DNA of 64,000 nt from Rhodospirillaceae bacterium (GCA_028819475.1 JAPPLJ010000030.1:1-64000); one strand, 5' to 3'; positions 35,895 through 45,641 are shown, counted from the first letter of the stretch. The notes: a model not told the origin generated them from the sequence alone. Translations and numbers: made by a program.

Positions 35895-36737
35895 ATGGTC
35901 CTGAAGCCCGCCATCGTCAACGTTATGGAAGGGGCCGCCCGCAAGGCCGCGCGAGCCCTGGTGCGCGACTTCGGCGAGGTCGAGCACTTGCAGGTCTCGC
36001 GCAAGGGCCCTTCGGATTTCGTCAGTGCCGCCGACCTGCGGGCCGAAAAAATCCTGTTCCACGAACTGCGCAAGGGCCGGCCCGGCTTCGGCCTGACGAT
36101 GGAGGAAAGCGGCAGCCTGCCCAGGGCGGAGGACCCCGACGCGCCGGAAACCGCCGGCACCGACCGCTGGATCGTCGATCCGCTCGACGGCACGACCAAT
36201 TTTCTCCACGGGGTGCCCCATTTCGCCGTGTCGATCGCCCACGAGGAGAAGGGCCAAGTCGTCGCCGGCGCGGTCTACCAGCCGCTGACCGACGAACTGT
36301 TCTGGGCGGTGCGCGGCAGCGGCGCCTTCCTCAATCACCGCCGGCTCCGGGTCTCGTCGCGCAGCGTTATCGCCGACGCCCTGCTGGCGACCGGCCTGCC
36401 CTATCGCGGCAAGCCGAAGCATCCGGCCTACGGCGCAACGCTGGAAGCCATCCTGCCCGCGGTTGCCGGCGTGCGCCGGTTCGGCGCGGCGTCGCTCGAC
36501 CTCGCCTGGGTCGCGGCCGGCCGCTACGACGGATTCTGGGAGTTCGACCTGGAGACCTGGGACGTCGCAGCCGGCCTGCTGCTGGTGCGCGAAGCGGGCG
36601 GCACGGTTTCCGATGTCGCCGGGCGCGACCGGGCCTGGAGCGGCGCCGAAGTGCTGGCCAGCAATACCGCGCTGCACGGCGATCTGCGCCGCGTCGTCGG
36701 CGATGCGATGGCAAGCGCCGGGACTTCCGGCGAATAG
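35895..36737 (+). CDS. suhB: Inositol monophosphatase family protein (SuhB-like)
   Basis: A 280-residue Mg-dependent phosphatase. The metal-binding motifs are MEESG (69-73), IVDPLDGTTNFLHG (93-106) and WDVAAGLLLVREAGG (about 219-233), all complete. The first helix segment and length match IMPase/SuhB. Physiological substrates include inositol-1-phosphate and 3'-phosphoadenosine-type compounds; SuhB in E. coli also works in rRNA antitermination. The TTG at 35865 was rejected in favour of ATG 35895, which has the usual VMEGAARKAARALV start. It lies directly after efp. Confidence 0.93.
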   Translation: MVLKPAIVNVMEGAARKAARALVRDFGEVEHLQVSRKGPSDFVSAADLRAEKILFHELRKGRPGFGLTMEESGSLPRAEDPDAPETAGTDRWIVDPLDGTTNFLHGVPHFAVSIAHEEKGQVVAGAVYQPLTDELFWAVRGSGAFLNHRRLRVSSRSVIADALLATGLPYRGKPKHPAYGATLEAILPAVAGVRRFGAASLDLAWVAAGRYDGFWEFDLETWDVAAGLLLVREAGGTVSDVAGRDRAWSGAEVLASNTALHGDLRRVVGDAMASAGTSGE

Positions 36738-36906
36738 GTCAGATTTTCCCACGATGCGGCGGTGAAGCGCCATTGTCGCGCAGCCCTGCGGCCGGTACAG
36801 TGAAGCGTCCGGGCTCCGACCGGATCCTTTGTAACATACCTTACCGTATGGAACGATCGAAGGCGGCGCCCGGGCCACGAAGTCCCCAGCGGCGGAGCCA
36901 CTGCCC

Positions 36907-38133
36907 TTGACCATCCCCGCGCGCTACCTGTTGCGCATGAGCGCCTTCCTGGCGGTCGTCTGTGCCGGGCTGATCGTCGTCGGCGACCGGTTGGTGGCCG
37001 CGTTCGCGGCCAATGTCTTTCTGAACGGGCTGATCGTCGTCGTCCTGCTGGTCGGCATCGTGTTCTGCGTGTGGCTGGTCGCGCGGCTGTGGCGCGACGT
37101 GGGCTGGATCGGACGCTACCAGCAGAGCCACGACCCGGCCGAGGCCGGCACGCCGCGCATGCTCGCGCCGATGGCGACGATGATCGGCGAGCGCGGCAAC
37201 CGTCAGCTGCGCCTGACCGCCACGACCATGCGCTCGATCCTCGACAGCGTCGGCGCCCGGCTGGACGAAGGCCGGGAGATATCGCGCTACCTGATCGCGC
37301 TCCTGATCTTTCTCGGCCTGCTCGGCACCTTCTGGGGCCTGATCGAAACCATCGAGGCGGTGTCGAGTGCGATCCAGAACCTGACGGTCGAAAGCGGCGA
37401 GAATTTCAAGACGGTCTTCCAGAAGTTCAAGGCGGATCTGCTGACCTCCATCGGCGGCGCCGGGACGGCCTTCAGCACGTCCCTGTTCGGCCTCGGCGGT
37501 TCGCTGATCGTCGGCTTTCTGGACCTGCAGGCCGGCCAGGCGCAGAACCGCTTCTACACCGGGCTGGAAGACTGGCTGTCCGGCGTCACCCGCCTGTCGT
37601 CGCTGCCGACCGAATTCGGCGAGGACGAGCCGGAATCGGCAGAAGCCTATCTTCAGGCATTGCTTGAGCATACTGCGGAGATTATGGAGAATATCCAGCA
37701 GTCGCTGACGGAATCCGAAAGGGACCGGGCGGATACGGGCCGGAACCTCGGCGCCTTGACGCAGGAACTCGCCGTCATCGCGGACAACATGCGTGGGGAG
37801 CAGACCCTGCTGCGCAACCTGGCCGAAGCGCAGATCGCCCTGAAGCCGGTCCTCGACCGACTGGCGGACGAGCAGGCCTTCGGCAGGCAGGAAATGGTGA
37901 AGGCGCTGAATGCGGAATTCCGCGCCGTGGGCAACCGGCTGATGGAACTCAACCGGGAACAGCGCCAGGTTCTGCAGCAAACAGTCCAGGAGTCGGCTGC
38001 CACGAGGCAGCAAATGATGCAGGAATTGCGCAACGAATTCAGAATTCTGGCGCGCACGCTCGCAACGGTCTCGTCCCGCGGCAGCGAAACGGCGGTCCAG
38101 GCAGCATTGGAACTGGAAGAAACGGAGCGTTAG
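36907..38133 (+). CDS. MotA/TolQ/ExbB-like inner membrane protein
   Basis: A 408-residue membrane protein of the MotA/TolQ/ExbB proton-channel family. Predicted helices are at about 12-32, 38-60, 130-152 and 178-205, with the conserved LGLLGTFWGLIETI helix (key residues GTFWG) and the TS-FG-G loop. The last 180 residues are a cytosolic coiled coil. It abuts the OmpA/MotB-like protein gene, forming a probable proton-driven envelope motor. The TTG start at 36907 has GGCGGAG nine bases upstream; the alternative ATG 36937 loses 10 conserved-looking residues. The region upstream carries an inverted repeat catac/gtatg (36835-36850). This is not a flagellar gene. Confidence 0.82.
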   Translation: MTIPARYLLRMSAFLAVVCAGLIVVGDRLVAAFAANVFLNGLIVVVLLVGIVFCVWLVARLWRDVGWIGRYQQSHDPAEAGTPRMLAPMATMIGERGNRQLRLTATTMRSILDSVGARLDEGREISRYLIALLIFLGLLGTFWGLIETIEAVSSAIQNLTVESGENFKTVFQKFKADLLTSIGGAGTAFSTSLFGLGGSLIVGFLDLQAGQAQNRFYTGLEDWLSGVTRLSSLPTEFGEDEPESAEAYLQALLEHTAEIMENIQQSLTESERDRADTGRNLGALTQELAVIADNMRGEQTLLRNLAEAQIALKPVLDRLADEQAFGRQEMVKALNAEFRAVGNRLMELNREQRQVLQQTVQESAATRQQMMQELRNEFRILARTLATVSSRGSETAVQAALELEETER

Positions 38134-40737
38134 ATGGCAGGGCGCAAACAGCCGCAACGGCGTTTCGAGATCTGGCCCGGCTTCGTCGATGCATTGTCGG
38201 GCCTGCTGATCGTTTTTGTCATCGTCTCGATGATCTTCATGACGGCCCAGTTCTTCCTCGGCGAGGAACTGGTCGGCCGCGACCGCACCATCGACCGGCT
38301 GACGACGCAGATCGCGACCCTGTCCAGGGAACTGGAAGAGGGGCAGACCAAGATCGAAGCGGCTGAAGGGCGGACGGCCAGGGCCGAAAAGACGATCGCC
38401 GACCTGACCGCGGAGCTTCAGACGGCGCTGGGCGAGCGCGACCGGCTGGCCGGCGAGAAGACGGAACTGGAAGCCAGCCTGACCGGCCTGCGCGGCCGGT
38501 TGACGGCGCTCGAGACGGACCGGGAAGCGCTGCGCGGCGAGATCGGCCAGCTGCAGACCGACCGGCAGGGCCTGCTCGTCAATCTGGAAACGCTGGAAAA
38601 GGACAAGAAGAGCCTGCTGCTGCGGATCGCGAGCCTGGAAGCGGAGGCCGACCGCCTCGCGCTGCAACTCGCCGAAGCGCTCAAGTCCGGCAAGGCGGCC
38701 GATGCCCGCGCCGCCGGCCTCGGCAAACGGGTCGACTCCCTGAGCGGGGAAAAGACCGGCCTGGAAGCCCGGCTGGCGGAACAAGAAGCCCGGTTGGCGG
38801 AACAGGAAGCGGAGAACCGGCGCCTCGCAATCCGGCTGGCCGACGAGATCGTGGCGCGCCGGCAACGCGAGGTGGCGTCGGCGTCGGCCGCGGCCAGAGC
38901 CGGCCTGCGCGAGGAGGATCTGACCGCGCAGGTCGCGCGCCTGGAATCCGACAACGCGGCGCTGCGCAAGCGGCTTGGCGAGGTCGTCGCCGCGCGCGAT
39001 TCGGCACAATCCCGGGCGACGAACCTTTCTGCCGACGTGAAGAAGCTGGAATCCCAGCTGGCGGAAGAGGCTGCGCTCCTGTCCGATTCGGCGAAGAAGC
39101 TGCGCGAGCGTCTGACCGCCGTGTCGGCCGCGCGCAAAGACGCGGAAGCCCGGGTCGCCGGACTTTCCGGCGAGGCGGTACAGCTGAAAGACCGGCTGGC
39201 CGCCCTGTCCGCCGACCTGCGGGATCTCGAAGCCCGGCTGGCGGCGGAAACGGCGGCGCGCGGTGAAATCGAGAAAACGGCGGCGTCGGATGCGGCCAAA
39301 GCGGCCGATTTGCAGAAGAAACTGACCGCCCAGATCGCGCGCCTCGACGCTGAGAATACCAGTCTGCGTCAACAGCTGACGGGGATCTCTGCGGCGCGCA
39401 AGGGCGCCGAAGCACGGGCCGAAGAGCTGGCCGCCGCGATAGCGAAGGCCGAGGCGGACGCGAGGAAGTTGGCCGAAGACGGCACGAAGGCCGAGGCGCG
39501 GGCCGCGGAACTGGCCGTCGAGCGTTTGAAGCTGGAAAGCCGGCTCGCCGCCATTACCCGGCGTCTGGCCGAGATCGAGGACGAGAACAAGCGACTGGCG
39601 AGCCAGCTGGCCGAGACGATCGCGGCGCGGAAGGAACTGGACAAGAAGGCCGGCGCCCTGGGCCGCGAGCGCGCGGATCTGGACGCGAAAGTACAGACGC
39701 TGGTGAAGCGGATAGCGAAGCTCGACGAAGAGAACAAGCGGCTGTCCGGGCAGTTGGCAGAAGCGCAGCAGGGCGGGACCCAGGCGGAGGCCCGGGTCAC
39801 CGAACTGACCGGCAGACAGACGGCGCTCGAACAGGAACGGGCCCAGCTTGCCGGCCAACTCGCCGAACTGCGCGAAAGGAATGCCGCCTTGCGTGCAAGC
39901 CTCGCAGCCGCGCTGCAGGATCGCGAATTCATCGGCCGAAGGTCAGGTTTGCTGATCGAACGGCAGAACCAGCTGATCGCCCGCCTTGCCGCGGTCGAAA
40001 AGGACCGCGAGGCGTTGCGCAAACGTCTGGCAGCGGCACAGGAGCAAGGCCAGGGTCTGGATGCTGAACTGAGCGCCGCCGCGAAGCGGATCGCCGAAGC
40101 GCGGAGATTTTCGGGCGCCCAGGCACGCCAGGTGCTGCTGTTGAACCGTCAGATTGCCGGCCTGCGCCAACAGTTGCTGTCGATCCAGGAGGCGCTCGAG
40201 GCCTCCGAGGTCAAGGGCAAGCAGCAGCAGATCAAGATCACCGATCTCGATCGGCGGCTGAAGGCGGCGCTGGTAGAGCGGGTCAACGAGCTGAAGCAGT
40301 ACAAGTCGGAATTCTTCGGCGAGCTGCGCAAGACGATCGGCAGGCGCGAGGACGTCAAGATCGTCGGCGACCGCTTCGTTTTCCCGTCATCGGTGCTGTT
40401 CGCCACCAACCTGTCGGGCCTGCAGGACGGCGGCAAGGTCGAGCTGCGCAAGCTGGCGACGACGCTCAAGGAACTGGCGAACAGGATTCCCGACGATATC
40501 GACTGGATCCTGCGGGTCGACGGCCACACCGACGCCCGGCCCTTCCGGGGCGGGTCGAACCTGGAGCTGTCGGCCAGGCGGGCGATCGCCGTGGTGAATT
40601 TCCTGATCGCGGAGGGCATCCCGGCCGGGCGGCTGCTCGCCGCCGGCTTCGGCCCGCACCACCCGATCGATGCCGGACAGACCGAGGAAGCCTACCAGAA
40701 GAACCGCCGCATCGAAATCCGCCTCACCCAGCGGTAG
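38134..40737 (+). CDS. OmpA/MotB-like protein with giant coiled coil
   Basis: An 867-residue envelope protein. After a short N terminus a single membrane helix (about 22-42, [19 protein letters not shown]) anchors it, as in MotB/TolR. Residues 45-720 are nearly unbroken heptad-rich coiled coil of the form ARLAAEEARL. Residues about 745-865 are an OmpA peptidoglycan-binding domain with [14 protein letters not shown] and [16 protein letters not shown], motif positions for the mDAP contact. The long coil would span the periplasm to the cell wall. It follows the MotA-like gene with no gap (TAG then ATG). The pair is likely an energised cell-envelope complex of unknown purpose. Confidence 0.85.
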   Translation: MAGRKQPQRRFEIWPGFVDALSGLLIVFVIVSMIFMTAQFFLGEELVGRDRTIDRLTTQIATLSRELEEGQTKIEAAEGRTARAEKTIADLTAELQTALGERDRLAGEKTELEASLTGLRGRLTALETDREALRGEIGQLQTDRQGLLVNLETLEKDKKSLLLRIASLEAEADRLALQLAEALKSGKAADARAAGLGKRVDSLSGEKTGLEARLAEQEARLAEQEAENRRLAIRLADEIVARRQREVASASAAARAGLREEDLTAQVARLESDNAALRKRLGEVVAARDSAQSRATNLSADVKKLESQLAEEAALLSDSAKKLRERLTAVSAARKDAEARVAGLSGEAVQLKDRLAALSADLRDLEARLAAETAARGEIEKTAASDAAKAADLQKKLTAQIARLDAENTSLRQQLTGISAARKGAEARAEELAAAIAKAEADARKLAEDGTKAEARAAELAVERLKLESRLAAITRRLAEIEDENKRLASQLAETIAARKELDKKAGALGRERADLDAKVQTLVKRIAKLDEENKRLSGQLAEAQQGGTQAEARVTELTGRQTALEQERAQLAGQLAELRERNAALRASLAAALQDREFIGRRSGLLIERQNQLIARLAAVEKDREALRKRLAAAQEQGQGLDAELSAAAKRIAEARRFSGAQARQVLLLNRQIAGLRQQLLSIQEALEASEVKGKQQQIKITDLDRRLKAALVERVNELKQYKSEFFGELRKTIGRREDVKIVGDRFVFPSSVLFATNLSGLQDGGKVELRKLATTLKELANRIPDDIDWILRVDGHTDARPFRGGSNLELSARRAIAVVNFLIAEGIPAGRLLAAGFGPHHPIDAGQTEEAYQKNRRIEIRLTQR

Positions 40738-40909
40738 GGCGATCCGGCTGACCGGTCCACGCCGGAAATTGCGGCGCACCGGCGCGCGGCCCTGCGCGGG
40801 TCTGCCGCTTGCTTCAGGCTGCGCCCGCAACCATATTCGCCGCTCCCGGGCGCAGGCCCGTTCCGCCGGCCGGGCGGAGCCGCCGCCGACCATTCGCCGA
40901 GACCGGACG

Positions 40910-41128
40910 ATGAAGCAGGACATCCATCCCGACTATCACGAAATCTCCGTCGTGATGACGGACGGAACCGAATTCAAGACCCGGTCGACCTGGGGCGCGG
41001 CGGGCGATCGCCTGAAGCTCGACATCGATCCGACGTCCCACCCGGCTTGGACCGGCGTGCACCGGCTGGTCGATACCGGCGGCCAGCTCGCCAAGTTCAA
41101 CAAGAAGTTCGAGAATTTCGGACTCTAG
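40910..41128 (+). CDS. rpmE: 50S ribosomal protein L31
   Basis: A 72-residue ribosomal protein starting [19 protein letters not shown] and ending [13 protein letters not shown], the standard L31 landmarks. The zinc-ribbon cysteines of the C+ form (CxxC) are absent, so this is the C-minus, zinc-independent variant. The ATG is preceded by GGACG at short spacing. It stands between the OmpA-like gene and the convergent mla operon; the 132 bp after it hold nothing recognisable. Confidence 0.95.
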   Translation: MKQDIHPDYHEISVVMTDGTEFKTRSTWGAAGDRLKLDIDPTSHPAWTGVHRLVDTGGQLAKFNKKFENFGL

Positions 41129-41260
41129 GCGGCCAAAGCGACGGCGATCGGTTGGATCTGTCCGGCCATCGCCATAGTGCTTGAGGCCGGTCCGCACCTG
41201 TCCGACGCGGCGACGGCATTCGGCAAATAGGGCCGGCGGGGCCCCTCCGCAATCCGGGAA

Positions 41261-41932
41261 CTATCGGCCGGTAAGCCGGCCGCGCTGGCGATGCATCTGG
41301 CGCAGCGACCACTCGACGACCTGTTTCAGGACGCCGCCGACGGCCGCGTCGAAGCCTGTGACGATCGCTTCGTTGCTCGCGCCAACCAGAATCTCCGCCG
41401 CCTCGAAGGTTCGTGACGCGACGATATCCCGGTCGTTCCAGCGCACGAGACGGACATGGAGGCTGATACGGATGCGCGCCGGCGTTCCCTCGTACATTTC
41501 GGCATGAAATTCGCGCAGGTCGGATTTCAGCAGAAAATCGGTTCTCAGGCCGCTGCCCTGGCGGGCGACGCCGGCAATCCGGGCCGAATTGTCGAAGGAT
41601 TCAACCAGCAGCGTCTGCATCAGGTTGGTCGCAAGATCCGTCCATTCCGAATCGGCGAGATAGTCCAGCTTGGTCGGCTGCATCTTGATCGCGATCCGGC
41701 TGCTGCGCAGGCTCGCGGAGGCGGTCGGCGTTTCGACCAGGAGTTGCGCGCGGACGCGCGGCAGCTTACCGGCGAAACTGCCGGTCGGCCGCAGTTCGTA
41801 AAGCTGCGGCGGCTTGCGGTCGGCGCCGGGAATGATCGAGGCGCATCCGCCCAGCACGAGCAGCAGCGGCAACAGGCATGTCAGCCCGCTGCGAAACGGG
41901 CGGTGGCGCCGGCGGGATCGGGTGGCTGTCAT
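41261..41932 (-). CDS. ABC-type transport auxiliary lipoprotein (PqiC/MlaD-associated)
   Basis: A 223-residue lipoprotein. The signal ends in LLLVLGGCAS with the lipobox Cys at about 30, so it is anchored in the outer or inner leaflet after lipid attachment. The mature part is a DUF330/PqiC-like domain found next to MCE transporters. It is the last gene of the operon mlaE-mlaF-mlaD-lipoprotein and overlaps the MCE gene by 4 bp (ATGA). It probably links the MCE ring to the outer membrane. Start ATG 41932 was chosen from this overlap and the signal peptide. Confidence 0.82.
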   Translation of the reverse strand: MTATRSRRRHRPFRSGLTCLLPLLLVLGGCASIIPGADRKPPQLYELRPTGSFAGKLPRVRAQLLVETPTASASLRSSRIAIKMQPTKLDYLADSEWTDLATNLMQTLLVESFDNSARIAGVARQGSGLRTDFLLKSDLREFHAEMYEGTPARIRISLHVRLVRWNDRDIVASRTFEAAEILVGASNEAIVTGFDAAVGGVLKQVVEWSLRQMHRQRGRLTGR

Positions 41933-43305
41933 CGGGACCTCGGGTTCAGGCCGCCCTGCTGGCCGAAGAAGAAGCCGGACGGATCGCTCTCGATCCGCCG
42001 GACCAGCCGGTTGAGGTCGCGCATCAACCGGCGGCCGTCGGCGACGAACTGCGAAACATCGTAAAGGCCGGCATTCAGGAAACGGGCGACCGGCCGGCGG
42101 TTTTCCTCGACGAGCCGGGAGATGTCGCGGCTCATCCGGGAGAAGGCCTCCGCGCCCTCGTCGATCTTCGTCACGGTATCGGCCATCTGGGACAGCGAGG
42201 TGCCCAGTTTCTCGATCGCCGGGCGGATCTTCTCGGTGACTTCCCTGGTTTCCCGGGCGATTTTCTTCACATCTTCGGCCGCCGTTTCCGCCGATCCGAG
42301 AATCCGGTCGACCCTTTGCCGGTTCTTGTCGTCGAGGAACCCGGACGCGCGCTCCGACAGGCGGGTGGCGCTCGTGGAGAGGCCGGCGATGTTGCCGAGC
42401 GTCTTCGGCAGTTCCTTGAGCGTCGGTTCCAGCTCTTTCGCGCGCTTCTCGGCCTCGCGGACGAAACGGCTGGCGTCGTTCGAGGCCTGTTCCACATTGT
42501 TGAGAATCTGTTCCAGCCGCTTCCTGTTCCGGTCGCTGAGCACGGCCTCGGCCTTGTCGGTCAGCCCGGCGGCCTTGTCCGCCAGCGCGCGGACCGAGCG
42601 GATGGCAACGGTCAATTCCTTGGCGGCCGGGCGCAGGTCCCCGGCGACGGCGCGGGCGTCCCGGGCGAATGCGCTGGCCTCGACGGAAAAGGCGGCAAAC
42701 TCGCTGGCCGCCTTGTCCAGCGACTGAACGATCTCGCCGATCCCTTTGCCCGACGGGCCGCCGAAGGCCGCGTCCAGCCGGCCGACCGCCACGGTGGCGC
42801 GCTCGGCAAGCGTCCGGAAGGCGACGACGGCCCGCGGCACCTCTTCGATCAGCCGCTGCAGGTTGGTCGGCGTCCCGGGGATGCGCCGCGCACGAAGCGC
42901 CCCGGTCATCGCGCCGGCTGCGACCGGCCGGGCATCGGACCGGCGCTCGGACTGCGGCGGCCGTTTGAGCTGGATGAAGGGGATTCCGGTCAGGCCCTGC
43001 TGCTCGAGCGCCGCCACGAAATCCGGATAGATCCGGGCATCCGGACGCACGACAATGCCGACGAGCACGAATTCCGGATTCTTCGGATCGAGCCGGATGT
43101 CCCGCACCGTGCCGACAGGGATGCCGCGATAGCGCACGACAGCGCCCTTGTTCAGACCGGTAACGTCCTGCCGGAACTCGACGGTCATCGGGACACCGTC
43201 GGAGCGCCCGCCGCTGCCGCTGATCCACAACAGGAAGACCACCCCGGCGGCGATCAGGCCGAGCACGAAGGCGCCCACAAGCACGTAACTTGCCCTGGTT
43301 TCCAC
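41929..43305 (-). CDS. mlaD: MCE family phospholipid-transport protein (MlaD-type)
   Basis: A 458-residue inner-membrane-anchored protein with one N-terminal helix (about 6-26, YVLVGAFVLGLIAAGVVFLLW) and one MCE domain (about 40-120, VTVEFRQDVTGLNKGAVVRY-like; key residues VRYRGIPVGTVRDI). The following 300 residues are helical coils that could form a channel stalk. MlaD hexamers carry lipids through the periplasm. The start is GTG 43305. This is longer than E. coli MlaD (about 180 residues) and closer to actinobacterial and alphaproteobacterial MCE proteins. Confidence 0.88.
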   Translation of the reverse strand: METRASYVLVGAFVLGLIAAGVVFLLWISGSGGRSDGVPMTVEFRQDVTGLNKGAVVRYRGIPVGTVRDIRLDPKNPEFVLVGIVVRPDARIYPDFVAALEQQGLTGIPFIQLKRPPQSERRSDARPVAAGAMTGALRARRIPGTPTNLQRLIEEVPRAVVAFRTLAERATVAVGRLDAAFGGPSGKGIGEIVQSLDKAASEFAAFSVEASAFARDARAVAGDLRPAAKELTVAIRSVRALADKAAGLTDKAEAVLSDRNRKRLEQILNNVEQASNDASRFVREAEKRAKELEPTLKELPKTLGNIAGLSTSATRLSERASGFLDDKNRQRVDRILGSAETAAEDVKKIARETREVTEKIRPAIEKLGTSLSQMADTVTKIDEGAEAFSRMSRDISRLVEENRRPVARFLNAGLYDVSQFVADGRRLMRDLNRLVRRIESDPSGFFFGQQGGLNPRSR

Positions 43306-43327
43306 CGTTCCCGCTCAGCCTCCGCCC

Positions 43328-44128
43328 CTAGTGTCCGGAGCCGGCGGCGTCGTGCGCCGCTCGCGCGCGCGGTCCGCGGAAATAGGCCTGGATCCAAGGA
43401 TGCGGATCGTTCAGCAGCTCGTCCAGCGGTCCGACGCGGATTTTCCTGTCCACCAATACAGCAATTCGGTCGGCAATCGCGACCAATGAATTAAGATCGT
43501 GCGTCACCATGAAAACCGTAAGGCCCAGGCTCTGCTGCAATTCCCGGATCAGGCGGTCGAAATCGGCGGCGCCGATCGGGTCGAGCCCGGCGGTCGGTTC
43601 GTCCAGAAAGACGATCTCGGGATCGAGCGCGAGCGCGCGCGCCAGGCCGGCGCGGGTGCGCATGCCGCCGGAGAGCTGCGCCGGCATCTTGCCGGCCGTA
43701 TCCTGGGGCAGGCCGGCCATATCGATCTTCTGGCGCGCCAGCCGGTCGATCGGTCCCGGCGCCAGCCCGGTGTGGAGCTTCAGGACCAGGGCGATATTCT
43801 CCGCCACCGTCAGGCCGCTGAACAGGGCGCCGTTCTGGAACAGCACGCCGATCCGGGCCAGCAGCGCCTTGCGCTGACGGCCCTGCAACGCCGACAGGTT
43901 CTCGCCGAGCACGCTGACCTCGCCGGCGCGCGGGCGGTTGAGGCCGATAATGCTGCGCATCAGCACGGTCTTGCCGCTGCCGGAGCTGCCGACGACGCCC
44001 AGCACTTCGCCGGGCAGGACATCCAGGTCCAGCCCGTCATGAAGCAGGTTGGCGCCGAACCGGTTTTCCAGCCCGCGCACGGTGACCGCCGGTTCCGGCC
44101 TTGCCGCTTTCTTCGCCTTTCGGGTCAT
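43328..44128 (-). CDS. mlaF: Phospholipid ABC transporter ATPase MlaF-type
   Basis: A 266-residue ATPase with Walker A VGSSGSGKTVLMRSI, Q-loop FQNGALFSGL (the MlaF/Ttg2A hallmark), signature LSGGMRTRAGLARAL and Walker B IVFLDEPTAGLDP. The N terminus VTVRGLENRFG is typical. ATG 44128 overlaps the stop of mlaE by 4 bp. It powers lipid movement across the inner membrane with MlaE and MlaD. Confidence 0.93.
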   Translation of the reverse strand: MTRKAKKAARPEPAVTVRGLENRFGANLLHDGLDLDVLPGEVLGVVGSSGSGKTVLMRSIIGLNRPRAGEVSVLGENLSALQGRQRKALLARIGVLFQNGALFSGLTVAENIALVLKLHTGLAPGPIDRLARQKIDMAGLPQDTAGKMPAQLSGGMRTRAGLARALALDPEIVFLDEPTAGLDPIGAADFDRLIRELQQSLGLTVFMVTHDLNSLVAIADRIAVLVDRKIRVGPLDELLNDPHPWIQAYFRGPRARAAHDAAGSGH

Positions 44129-45300
44129 ATATTCAGCCAGGACAGGGCCATCGCGAAAGCGGCGTCGATCAGGATGACCGCGAAGATGGCTTCGACGACC
44201 GAGGTGGTCGTCCGCCGGCCGACGCTGGCCGCGCTGCCGGTTACCTTGAAGCCTTCGAAACAGCCGATGATCGCGATGGCGGCGGCAAAGAAGGGAGCCT
44301 TGGCCATACCGATCAGAAATGCCGTTGTATCGACCGCGCTGGACAGGCGTTCCAGGAACAGGGGAATGCCGATATCGAGCAGCGCGAGGCTCACCACGGC
44401 GCCGCCGGCGAGGCCGACCAGATCGGCATAGACGGTGAGCAGGGGCAGCGCGATCACCAGAGCCACGATCCGCGGCGTCGCCAGAACGGCAACGGGATCG
44501 AGGCCGATCGCCCGCATCGCGTCGACCTCCTCGTTGAGCGACATGGTCCCGATCTGGGCGGTAAAGGCGCTGCCGCTGCGTCCGGCCACCATGATGGCCG
44601 CGAACAGCACCCCCAGTTCCCGCAACATGGCGATGCCGACCATGTCGACCGTATAGATGCCGGCACTGAACTTTTGCAGCTGCAACGCGCCCATGAAGGC
44701 GACGACGACGCCGATCAGGAAAGCGAGCAGGCCGATGATCGGCAGCGCGTTGAGGCCCGCGGCCTGGAGATGATGGAAGGTCGCCCGCCCGTCGAGAGTC
44801 CAGGGACGGACAATGACTCCGGCGATCGCAACGATGCACAGCCCGAAGAAACCGACCAGTTCCCACATCCTGATGCCGGCGCCGACGGTCCGCCAGCCGA
44901 TAAGGGCCAGTTGCGCGCCCGCACCGCCGGGGCGCCGCGGCCTGGGCTGGTCGGTGGCGGCCGTCTCGGCGTCGGCCACGCGGCGCAGCAGCCCCCGATA
45001 CCGTTTGTCCACCCCGGTGATGGCATCCGGCGAGGGTACGGCGCGGATCAGCAGCTGCGCGCCCGCGCTGTCCAGTGCCGTCAGGGCGCTGGCGTCGATC
45101 TCGTGGACCGCGCGGCCGGACAGCCCCGCCCGCTCGAGCCGCCGCGACAGGAGGCCGACCTGGGCCAGCCGCCATACGCCGCCGACACGCAGGCGGTTCT
45201 CGTCCTCCAGATCGAACCAGGCGAGCGGCCGCTCGCCGGAAGAGGATGCGGAAGTTTCTGTCACGCTGCGTGTCCGGCTGGCCACAGACAGGGCGACCAT
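44125..45300 (-). CDS. mlaE: MlaE permease with N-terminal STAS domain
   Basis: A 391-residue protein. Residues 1-115 look like a STAS domain (DLEDENRLRVGGVWRLAQ; IDASALTALDSAGAQLLI). The remainder is a MlaE permease with five hydrophobic stretches and the conserved GRSGSAFTAQIGTM followed by EVDAMRAIGLDPV. Fusion of STAS (MlaB-type) to the permease replaces a separate mlaB gene. It heads the operon mlaE-mlaF-mlaD-lipoprotein. Upstream, palindromes and an AT-rich promoter-like patch lie between 45366 and 45452. Confidence 0.9.
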   Translation of the reverse strand: MVALSVASRTRSVTETSASSSGERPLAWFDLEDENRLRVGGVWRLAQVGLLSRRLERAGLSGRAVHEIDASALTALDSAGAQLLIRAVPSPDAITGVDKRYRGLLRRVADAETAATDQPRPRRPGGAGAQLALIGWRTVGAGIRMWELVGFFGLCIVAIAGVIVRPWTLDGRATFHHLQAAGLNALPIIGLLAFLIGVVVAFMGALQLQKFSAGIYTVDMVGIAMLRELGVLFAAIMVAGRSGSAFTAQIGTMSLNEEVDAMRAIGLDPVAVLATPRIVALVIALPLLTVYADLVGLAGGAVVSLALLDIGIPLFLERLSSAVDTTAFLIGMAKAPFFAAAIAIIGCFEGFKVTGSAASVGRRTTTSVVEAIFAVILIDAAFAMALSWLNI

Positions 45301-45365
45301 ATCGCGGACGCCGCCGCGCCCGAAAGGGACATTTCATGCCGGCCCAGCGGAACCCATGCATTTTT

Positions 45366-45452
45366 TGCATTGCAGCAATGACGGCCGAAAGTGGCATAAG
45401 AAATCCCTAATATACTGGATTTTTTGATGAAAAATTCTTTTGCACTGCAAAA
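45366..45452. promoter_or_regulatory. Twin TGC-N3-GCA palindromes around an AT-rich promoter-like patch
   Basis: TGCATTGCAGCA lies at 45366-45377, and the perfect 15-bp palindrome TTTTGCACTGCAAAA lies at 45438-45452. Between them is an AT-rich stretch with TATATT-like hexamers on the minus strand at 45409-45414. Both sites share the core TGC-N3-GCA; the first fits the published PhaR consensus TGCRNYGCASMA as I remember it. They sit 66-152 bp upstream of mlaE and 190-276 bp from the GNAT end. The rest of the gap 45301-45641 has a hairpin at 45571-45592 and no gene. Confidence 0.4.
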
Positions 45453-45570
45453 TAAGGTTGAAATTCCATAGCCCGGCCGGCATATAGAAACAGCGGCACA
45501 CGCCCGTGCCGGCGAACGCTTCGCCAGCACATGTCGCGATGATTGTCTTGGGCGTTTCCTCCCTAAACTT

Positions 45571-45592
45571 GGGCCGTGCCACCGCACGGCCC
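45571..45592. terminator. Perfect 9-bp hairpin, probable bidirectional terminator
   Basis: GGGCCGTGC (45571-45579) pairs fully with GCACGGCCC (45584-45592) around a 4-base loop. A T-rich tail (aattttatt) follows on the plus strand and a weaker aagttt on the minus strand. On the minus strand it lies 50 bp beyond the GNAT stop and would end that transcript. Confidence 0.6.
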
Positions 45593-45641
45593 AATTTTAT
45601 TGCCGCGTCGGGCGGCGCAGCGGGCGAACGCTTCCTGCGCC

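Noticed and set aside
36841-39858. 1005-codon antisense frame across the MotA-OmpA pair
   Set aside because: It is Gln/Arg/Leu-rich shadow sequence with no domain; the forward genes are convincing.
36907-40737. Zorya defence system (ZorA/ZorB)
   Set aside because: No ZorC, ZorD or ZorE gene is present, the OmpA protein is far larger than ZorB, and the neighbours efp, suhB and rpmE are housekeeping genes.
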